Shown here piece by piece: positions 57,919 to 64,000 of a DNA stretch of 64,000 bases. Origin of the DNA: Gammaproteobacteria bacterium (GTDB taxonomy: Bacteria; Pseudomonadota; Gammaproteobacteria; UBA6429; Thiohalophilaceae); assembly GCA_030148325.1 (NCBI GenBank), contig JASBTR010000205.1:38401-102400 (forward strand), in the 5' to 3' direction. Positions within the stretch are counted from its first letter, which is position 1; each line of letters begins with the position of its first letter. A program made the translations under genes and the position numbers. The notes beneath the pieces are model-generated. The model searched no databases, was not told the origin of the DNA, and saw nothing but the letters and a program-made list of their open reading frames with translations.

Positions 57919-58721
57919 GTCGACTGGGACCCTGTTTTGAAGAATTGCGCAATGCCGGCGCCAAAGCCCTTATTCCCTATGTGACGGCTGGTGATCCCGA
58001 CCCAAGTGTGACCGTACCCCTGATGCATGCCATGGTGGCAGCCGGGGCCAACATTATTGAGTTAGGCGTGCCATTTTCCGATCCCATGGCTGAAGGGCCG
58101 GTAATTCAGCGGGCGATGGAGCGGGCGCTGGAATATGAAGTATCGCTGGACGATGTGCTGGAGATGGTACGAACGTTTCGTAAGACCGATACGGATACAC
58201 CGGTAGTGCTGATGGGGTACCTGAACCCGGTGGAAGTCAAAGGTTATACTGACTTTGCGCGTGAGGCTCAGGCGGCGGGTGTTGACGCTGTGCTGCTGGT
58301 GGACATGCCGCCCGAGGAAGCGGATGATTTGTTATCGGCACTGTATGCGCACGAGCTGGACATGATTTTCCTGGTGGCGCCGACCACCGATGAAGCGCGC
58401 ATCAAGGCGATCACGGCCTCCGGTCGTGGTTTTATCTATTATGTTTCCCTGAAGGGGGTTACCGGCGCCGGTCACCTGGATGTTTCTGGCGTCACTGAAC
58501 AGGTCGCAAAAATTCGGGCGCAGACGGCGCTGCCTGTCGGTGTGGGGTTTGGCATCAAGGATGCAGAGTCTGCCGCCAGCATTGCCCATGTTGCGGATGC
58601 GGTGGTGGTTGGCAGCGCGCTGGTGCGTAAGATAGAAGAAAATGCGGATTCTGCCGATAATATCAATAGCTCGGTTGCCGGCCTGCTGGCTGAAATGCGC
58701 GCGGCGATGGATAGATGCTGA
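57915..58721 (+). CDS. trpA: Tryptophan synthase, alpha subunit
   Basis: Cleaves indole-3-glycerol phosphate to indole, which passes to TrpB. The 268-residue product has [19 protein letters not shown] with the catalytic Glu49, YLNPV, and GVGFGIKD. At the position of the second catalytic residue (Asp60 in enteric TrpA) it has Glu60, in [10 protein letters not shown]; this is a conservative change. The start is GTG 57915, overlapping trpB by 4 bases. Confidence 0.97.
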   Translation: MSRLGPCFEELRNAGAKALIPYVTAGDPDPSVTVPLMHAMVAAGANIIELGVPFSDPMAEGPVIQRAMERALEYEVSLDDVLEMVRTFRKTDTDTPVVLMGYLNPVEVKGYTDFAREAQAAGVDAVLLVDMPPEEADDLLSALYAHELDMIFLVAPTTDEARIKAITASGRGFIYYVSLKGVTGAGHLDVSGVTEQVAKIRAQTALPVGVGFGIKDAESAASIAHVADAVVVGSALVRKIEENADSADNINSSVAGLLAEMRAAMDRC

Positions 58722-58772
58722 GCTGTTATCGGTTATGGTCATAGTAAATTATCAACAATCAAAATCATACAA

Positions 58773-58800
58773 TCTCTGCGTCCTGGCGCCTCCGCGTTAA
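58773..58800. repeat. Single arm of the ACGCGGAGGCGC family
   Basis: TCTCTGCGTCCTGGCGCCTC and onward, with no partner, in the trpA-accD gap. It resembles the right arms of the family elsewhere. Confidence 0.65.
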
Positions 58801-58856
58801 TTATCCATTATTATGGATAGGCGTTAGCTTGATGCTCCTGCAACAAGGTTTCTTAA

Positions 58857-59717
58857 ATGAACTGGTTCAGCAAATTATTACCCTCACGGATTCGCACTGA
58901 AGGCGGCACTAAAAAGAATGTGCCGGAAGGACTATGGGCGAAGTGTAACGCCTGTAGCGCTGTGCTTTATCGCGCGGAAATGGAACGCAACTATAGTGTT
59001 TGTCCCAAGTGCGATCACCATATGCGCATTAGCGCCCGCTTCCGTCTGGACAGGTTTCTGGATGAAGACGAGCGCGAGGAAATCGGCGCCAACCTCAAAC
59101 CGGTTGATGAGCTCAGGTTCCGGGATCTCAAAAAGTATAAAGATCGAATTACACAGGCACAGAAAAGCACCGATGAAAATGATGCCCTGGTGGCCATCAA
59201 GGGTAAGGTCAAGGGGGTGCCATTGGTGGCAATGGCCTTCGAATTCAAATTCATGGGCGGTTCCATGGGCTCGGTGGTCGGTGAACGTTTTGTTCGCGCC
59301 GCTAATGTCTGTATGGAACAGAATATTCCGCTGCTGTGTTTTTCCGCCAGCGGCGGTGCTCGCATGCAGGAAGCCCTGTTTTCCCTGATGCAAATGGCCA
59401 AGACCAGTGCCGTGATCGGGCGGTTGAATAAACGCGGTATCCCGTATATTTCAGTGATGACCGATCCTACTATGGGCGGCGTGTCCGCCAGCCTGGCCAT
59501 GCTGGGCGATATCAATATTGCTGAACCTGATGCCCTGATCGGTTTTGCCGGTCCGCGGGTAATTGAGCAGACCGTGCGAGAAACCCTGCCGGAAGGTTTT
59601 CAGCGCAGCGAATTCCTGCTTGAGCATGGTGCGATTGATATGATTGTGGATCGCCGTGACATGCGCGATAAAATCGCCAGCCTGCTTTCTATTCTCACAC
59701 AGCAGTCAGCTGCCTGA
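58857..59717 (+). CDS. accD: Acetyl-CoA carboxylase carboxyltransferase subunit beta
   Basis: With AccA transfers CO2 from carboxybiotin to acetyl-CoA in fatty-acid synthesis. The 286-residue product has the N-terminal zinc finger with Cys30, Cys33, Cys49 and Cys52 (CNAC and CPKC) and the carboxyltransferase core with [28 protein letters not shown] and [17 protein letters not shown]. Start ATG 58857 with AAGG upstream. folC follows. Confidence 0.98.
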   Translation: MNWFSKLLPSRIRTEGGTKKNVPEGLWAKCNACSAVLYRAEMERNYSVCPKCDHHMRISARFRLDRFLDEDEREEIGANLKPVDELRFRDLKKYKDRITQAQKSTDENDALVAIKGKVKGVPLVAMAFEFKFMGGSMGSVVGERFVRAANVCMEQNIPLLCFSASGGARMQEALFSLMQMAKTSAVIGRLNKRGIPYISVMTDPTMGGVSASLAMLGDINIAEPDALIGFAGPRVIEQTVRETLPEGFQRSEFLLEHGAIDMIVDRRDMRDKIASLLSILTQQSAA

Positions 59718-59782
59718 TGGGTAAATTTCCGCGAGGACTCAATCCCCATATCCCAGCACCATGATGATACTTTACCCCGGTG

Positions 59783-61078
59783 ATGTCCGCCCGATTTGAC
59801 AGTCTGCATGACTGGCTCCGCTGGCAGGAAAGCCTGCATCCCAGAGAGATCGAACTGGGGCTGGAGCGGGTAGCGGCTGTTTTTCAGCGTCTGCACTCAA
59901 AAACTTTTTCCTCTCCCGTTATTACCATTGCCGGCACTAATGGCAAAGGTTCCAGTCTGCGTATGCTGGAGTCGATTTATCTGGCAGATGGCTACACGAC
60001 CAGCGCCTACAGTTCGCCGCATCTATTACGCTATAACGAACGCATTCGTTGCAACGGTGTGGAGGTATCAGATGCGGAGATTGTCGCCGCATTTGAGCGT
60101 ATCGATGCTGCGCGCGCGGATATATCTCTAACTTATTTCGAGTTTGGCACCCTGGCGGCGCTGGATATTTTTATGCGCCGGCAGACGGACGTGGTATTAC
60201 TGGAGGTCGGGCTGGGTGGACGACTGGATGCGGTGAATATCATTGATGCCGATCTGGCGCTGCTAACGGCGATCAGTCTCGATCATACCGTCTGGCTGGG
60301 GGATAATCGCGAGGCCATTGGTTTTGAGAAGGCCGGTATTCTGCGTTCAGGGAAACCAGTGGTTTGCAGCGATCCGAATTTGCCACAATCTGTGCTAAAG
60401 CAGGCCCGGGAACTGGATTGCCCGCTTTACCGGCTGGGGTATGAATTTGATTTTGAACTCACATCACAGGGCTGGCGCTGGTGCGAGCGCACAGGGCAGG
60501 CGCAGGAATTACCGCACCCGAGCCTGCGGGGTGCACACCAGTACCGCAATGCCGCCGGAGTGCTGATGGCACTGGCGCTGATGCAGTCGCGTTTACCCGT
60601 ATCACGGGCAGCAACGCGTAGCGGTCTGCTGGATGCGCGTCTGCCGGGACGCTTTCAATCAGTACCGGCTCAGTCACTGAGCGGGGTAAGCTGGATCTAT
60701 GATGTCGCGCACAACCCGGACAGCATCCGGCAACTGGCGCAGATGCTGGCGGAAGCTGAACATGATGGCCGCACGATTGCCCTGCTGGGGATGCTGGCGG
60801 ACAAGGACGTGGCCGCGGCGTTAGCGCATATTCATTTGCAGATAAATGACTGGCATCTGGCGCCGGTGGCCAGTCCTCGCAGTGAAAACCCGGAGAAACT
60901 GAAGAAAATCATCAGTTCACAGGGGCAGGCTCCGGTTAGTGTTCATGCTTCGGTTGCCGATGCCTGGACTGCGATTGAAAAGGCGACAGAAGCCGGTGAT
61001 CGGATTGTGGTATTTGGTTCTTTTTATACCGTTTCCGAGGCCATGGTGGTAGCGCAGGAACATGGGCAGCGAATATAA
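59783..61078 (+). CDS. folC: Bifunctional dihydrofolate synthase / folylpolyglutamate synthase
   Basis: Adds glutamate to dihydropteroate and polyglutamylates folates. The 431-residue product has the ATP-binding loop ITIAGTNGKGSS, YSSPHLLRYNERIR, LEVGLGGRLDAVN, SLDHTVWLGD and a C-terminal DVAHNPDSI motif. The start is ATG 59783; a GTG three bases earlier is also in frame. dedD follows after 50 bases. Confidence 0.96.
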   Translation: MSARFDSLHDWLRWQESLHPREIELGLERVAAVFQRLHSKTFSSPVITIAGTNGKGSSLRMLESIYLADGYTTSAYSSPHLLRYNERIRCNGVEVSDAEIVAAFERIDAARADISLTYFEFGTLAALDIFMRRQTDVVLLEVGLGGRLDAVNIIDADLALLTAISLDHTVWLGDNREAIGFEKAGILRSGKPVVCSDPNLPQSVLKQARELDCPLYRLGYEFDFELTSQGWRWCERTGQAQELPHPSLRGAHQYRNAAGVLMALALMQSRLPVSRAATRSGLLDARLPGRFQSVPAQSLSGVSWIYDVAHNPDSIRQLAQMLAEAEHDGRTIALLGMLADKDVAAALAHIHLQINDWHLAPVASPRSENPEKLKKIISSQGQAPVSVHASVADAWTAIEKATEAGDRIVVFGSFYTVSEAMVVAQEHGQRI

Positions 61079-61128
61079 TAGCTGATTGCAGCAGGACAAC
61101 GAGCACCGGCCGGGGGCCAAAGAATCAG

Positions 61129-61773
61129 GTGGAACAGCAATCTCGACTAAAACAGCGTCTGGTGGGCGCGATTATGCTGGTGGCGCTGGGCGTAATTTTT
61201 ATTCCCATGCTTCTGGATGGCGAGCGGGAAGAAGAATTTATTGTCAATGGCAGCAGTATTCCGGCCAAACCGGCAGAGATTGAAAACATTCGCCAGCTTG
61301 AATTTTCCACAGATAATTCAGGCGAGGTTTCTGATCGGCATCGCACAGCAGAAAATGACCTCCGCATTCCCGTCGATGAACATTCTGCGCCGTTGTCCCC
61401 GCGCGTGAAAAAGTCGGCTCCGGCCAGTAAAGAAAAACCCGGCAAAGCCAGACTGGCTAAAGAATCTCACGAGCGGACAGAACAGCCACTAGCGTCAACT
61501 ATGGCCAAAAAGAAAACCGCGTCGGCGGCGCCAGTCACCCATGCATGGGCCGTACAGGTTGGCAGTTTCAAGCAGAAAAGCAATGCGCTCAAGTTGCGCA
61601 ACAAACTGCGTAAACAGAAATATAAAGCCTTTATTGAAGGCCTGCAAAGCGACACGCAACTGGTCTACCGAGTCAGGCTGGGGCCTTATGTCAGCCGCGC
61701 CAGTGCGGAGCAGGTGCGTGACCGTCTTAAGGTGCGGCAGAACATGAAAGGACTGGTGGTAAAGCACCCATAA
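61129..61773 (+). CDS. dedD: DedD-type SPOR-domain protein
   Basis: Septal-ring-associated inner-membrane protein. The 214-residue product has a short cytoplasmic N-terminus, one membrane segment (about 11-28, LVGAIMLVALGVIFIPML), a charged periplasmic linker rich in Lys, Glu, Ala and Ser, and a C-terminal SPOR domain (about 138-213, WAVQVGSFKQKSNALKL) that binds denuded glycan at the division site. The start is GTG 61129. Position folC-dedD-cvpA-purF is conserved. Confidence 0.93.
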   Translation: MEQQSRLKQRLVGAIMLVALGVIFIPMLLDGEREEEFIVNGSSIPAKPAEIENIRQLEFSTDNSGEVSDRHRTAENDLRIPVDEHSAPLSPRVKKSAPASKEKPGKARLAKESHERTEQPLASTMAKKKTASAAPVTHAWAVQVGSFKQKSNALKLRNKLRKQKYKAFIEGLQSDTQLVYRVRLGPYVSRASAEQVRDRLKVRQNMKGLVVKHP

Positions 61774-61819
61774 ATGATAAGGGTGCCGTCAAGCACCTGT
61801 TTTGAGACAAGAGATAGAA

Positions 61820-62308
61820 ATGATTGGCATTGATTATGCAGTTCTCGGAGTGTTGTTAATCTCCTCTTTTATCAGCCTCATTCGGGGGTTTGTCAGAGAA
61901 GCTCTGTCGCTGGCAGGCTGGGTATTCTCGTTCTGGGTTTCGCTGACTTTTTCCGGCGGATTGTCAGAAATGTTGGTTTCAAGCATTGAAAATTCCTCTT
62001 TTCGCCTTATTACTGCTTTTGTCGCCCTGTTTGTGATGTCACTTATCGTTTCCACGGTAGTAAACTTTTTTGCCGTGCGACTGGTGCAGCGCACCGGCCT
62101 GAGCGGAACGGATCGCCTGCTTGGGGTTATTTTTGGTTTCCTGCGTGGCGTGCTGCTGGTATCGGTGCTGGTGCTGTTATCCGGGCTAACGGCGCTTCCC
62201 AAAGAACCCATGTGGCAGGAATCAGCTTTGCTGTTCCGCTTTCAGGCCATTGCTGTATTGATGCGGGATTTTTTGCCAGACAATGTGGCAGGCAATTTTC
62301 ACTTTTAG
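61820..62308 (+). CDS. cvpA: CvpA family membrane protein
   Basis: The 162-residue product (same length as E. coli CvpA) has four hydrophobic segments and the family SLIRGFVREALSLAGW and GTDRLLGVIFGFLRGVLL motifs. The start is ATG 61820 with an AAGAGA box; a TTG at 61802 is in frame. E. coli CvpA is needed for colicin V production and membrane homeostasis; the biochemical role is unclear. purF follows after 31 bases. Confidence 0.94.
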   Translation: MIGIDYAVLGVLLISSFISLIRGFVREALSLAGWVFSFWVSLTFSGGLSEMLVSSIENSSFRLITAFVALFVMSLIVSTVVNFFAVRLVQRTGLSGTDRLLGVIFGFLRGVLLVSVLVLLSGLTALPKEPMWQESALLFRFQAIAVLMRDFLPDNVAGNFHF

Positions 62309-62339
62309 CAGTTATTGATTTTAACCTGAGGAAACGATT

Positions 62340-63848
62340 ATGTGCGGGATCATCGGTATTGTCGCTAAAACCCCGGTTAACCAGGCCCTGTATGATGGCC
62401 TGACCATGCTCCAGCATCGGGGTCAGGATGCCGCGGGTATTATTACCTGTGATCAGGATCGCATGTATATGCGCAAGGACAACGGTCTGGTGCGCGATGT
62501 TTTCCGTACTCGCCACATGTTGCGTCTCAAGGGCAATATTGGTATCGGCCATGTACGTTATCCAACCGCGGGCTGTTTCACCTCGGCCGAAGCCCAGCCC
62601 TTCTATGTTAATTCACCTTTCGGCATTGCACTCGCGCACAACGGCAACCTGACCAATGCCGAAAAACTCAAGCGTGAACTGTTTGTGCAGGATCGCCGTC
62701 ATATCAATACCGACTCGGATTCAGAAATTCTGCTGAATGTACTCGCGCATGAACTGGATACGACCAGTCAGTTGCAGTTACATGCTGAAGATGCCTTTAA
62801 AGCAGTGGCTGCAGTGCATAAACGTTGCCGCGGAGCCTATGCCGTCGTTACGTTGATTGCCGGGCGGGGAATTCTGGCGTTTCGCGATCCACATGGGATC
62901 CGACCGCTGGCCATCGGCGTGCGCGATTCAGGAAACGGCAAGGAGCATGCCGTGGCCTCGGAAAGTGTGGCGCTGGGCGTGCTGGGCTATGAATTGCTGC
63001 GCGACGTGGCGCCCGGTGAGGCTGTATTTATAGATATGGACGGTGAGCTGCATGCGCAACAGTGTGCAGAAAACCCGGAACTAACGCCCTGTATCTTTGA
63101 ACATGTTTATTTCGCCAGACCGGATTCCATGATCGATGGTATCTCGGTTTACAAGGCGCGCATGCGCATGGGGGACTACCTGGCGGCGAAAATAAAACGC
63201 CTGAAACCGGATCATGATATTGATGTAGTACTGCCCATCCCTGATACCAGCCGCACTGCGGCGCTGCAATTGTCCTATGCGCTGGGTGTAAACTACAGTG
63301 AAGGTTTTATCAAGAATCGTTATATTGGACGAACCTTTATCATGCCGGGACAGACCCAGCGCAAGAAATCCGTGCGCCAGAAGCTCAACCCTATTGAGCT
63401 TGAATTTCGTGGCAAAAACGTGTTGCTGGTGGATGATTCCATTGTTCGTGGCACGACTTCAAAACAGATCATCCAGATGGCGCGTGACTCCGGTGCGAAA
63501 AAAGTCTATTTTGCCTCCGCTGCACCGCCGGTGCGCTATCCCAATGTGTATGGCATTGACATGCCCGCAGCGCATGAGTTGATCGGCCATGGCCGAAATG
63601 AGGATGAAATTGCCGCGGTCATCGGCGCCGACTGGCTGATCTATCAGGATCTGGCTGATCTGGTCAAAGCCGTGCGCAAGAAGGCTAAAGGCATCAAACG
63701 GTTCGACACCGCCGTATTCAACGGCGAGTATGTTACCGGTGATGTAGAACAGACCTATCTTGAACGCATCGAGGCGCAACGTAATGACGATGTGCGCATC
63801 GCGGATAAAGAAGATAATGAAGTCATGGAAATCCACAACAGCGTTTAG
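62340..63848 (+). CDS. purF: Amidophosphoribosyltransferase
   Basis: First committed enzyme of purine synthesis; transfers ammonia from glutamine to PRPP. The 502-residue product begins MCGIIGI, so that after removal of Met the Cys is the N-terminal nucleophile. It has [11 protein letters not shown], the AHNGNLTN segment and the PRPP-binding [17 protein letters not shown] motif. It ends the conserved cluster. Confidence 0.98.
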   Translation: MCGIIGIVAKTPVNQALYDGLTMLQHRGQDAAGIITCDQDRMYMRKDNGLVRDVFRTRHMLRLKGNIGIGHVRYPTAGCFTSAEAQPFYVNSPFGIALAHNGNLTNAEKLKRELFVQDRRHINTDSDSEILLNVLAHELDTTSQLQLHAEDAFKAVAAVHKRCRGAYAVVTLIAGRGILAFRDPHGIRPLAIGVRDSGNGKEHAVASESVALGVLGYELLRDVAPGEAVFIDMDGELHAQQCAENPELTPCIFEHVYFARPDSMIDGISVYKARMRMGDYLAAKIKRLKPDHDIDVVLPIPDTSRTAALQLSYALGVNYSEGFIKNRYIGRTFIMPGQTQRKKSVRQKLNPIELEFRGKNVLLVDDSIVRGTTSKQIIQMARDSGAKKVYFASAAPPVRYPNVYGIDMPAAHELIGHGRNEDEIAAVIGADWLIYQDLADLVKAVRKKAKGIKRFDTAVFNGEYVTGDVEQTYLERIEAQRNDDVRIADKEDNEVMEIHNSV

Positions 63849-63900
63849 GTAATCGTACTAGCTAAATAGCTGTTCCAAATACCAGATCACTTGTGAATTT

Positions 63901-63995
63901 CCACGTTCGTGGTGAGCTTGTCGAACCATGAGCGTGGAAATACTGTGAATAGAGTGTTTAATCTGCTTGTCCTTCGACAGGCTCAGGATGAACGG
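63901..63995. repeat. Two related inverted segments downstream of purF
   Basis: CGTTCGTGGTGAGCTTGTCG and onward (63904-63934) and the reverse-complement-type GTCCTTCGACAGGCTCAGGA and onward (63969-63995) pair imperfectly. This TCGACAGGCTCAG/GAGCTTGTCGA-type repeat is widespread in proteobacteria. No gene is seen after purF in the last 152 bases. Confidence 0.75.
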
Positions 63996-64000
63996 TAATT

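Overview
The window is 64 kb of a gammaproteobacterial chromosome with moderate GC. It is almost entirely core housekeeping genes. Gene order matches the gammaproteobacterial backbone known from Pseudomonas and relatives: tilS-pyrG-kdsA-eno-ftsB-ispD-ispF-truD-surE-pcm-nlpD-rpoS, then hom-thrC, rpfE-recJ-prfB-lysS, and leuC-leuD-leuB-asd-fimV-truA-trpF-trpB-trpA-accD-folC-dedD-cvpA-purF. FimV, PEP-CTERM proteins, a diheme cytochrome c4, Mqo and FliK/FlhB-type proteins point to a free-living, respiring, surface-associated and probably motile bacterium. The species cannot be named from this sequence.

Layout: 1-13.6 kb holds tRNA modification, CTP, KDO, enolase, division and isoprenoid genes, truD, and the surE-pcm-nlpD-rpoS stationary-phase cluster with a DedA-like gene inside it. 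13.7-24.3 kb holds alaC, hom, thrC, rpfE, recJ, cytochrome c4, prfB (with its programmed +1 frameshift) and lysS. 24.7-32.4 kb holds an orphan FlhB-C/FliK pair, a GYF-like/pentapeptide membrane protein, an AMMECR1-MEMO pair, mog, prmB, a small unknown gene and hemN. 32.8-42.8 kb holds a PAS-GGDEF-EAL protein, aroC, an MFS transporter, a TCA cluster (mqo, gltA, mdh) and a LysR regulator. 43.0-63.8 kb holds the leucine genes interrupted by a PEBP gene, asd, fimV, truA, two PEP-CTERM genes with a sigma-54-type promoter, trpF/B/A, accD, folC, dedD, cvpA and purF.

The most unusual property is the density of short palindromic repeats between genes. At least five families occur: an ACGCAGAGGCGC type, a CTCGTCCCTCGTCAC type, a GTAGGATGTGCTGAG type, a GTCATTCCGGCATAGG type, and a 160-bp MITE-like element present twice. 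Two palindromes contain another palindrome in the loop, and one has a 63-bp insertion in an arm. In several places the repeats run into genes and supply codons: the end of ftsB, the start of ispD, the start of nlpD, and the ends of the Mth938-domain protein, rpfE, alaC and lysS. They also touch the stop codons of leuD, leuB and a PEP-CTERM gene. No transposase, CRISPR array, tRNA or rRNA gene was seen.
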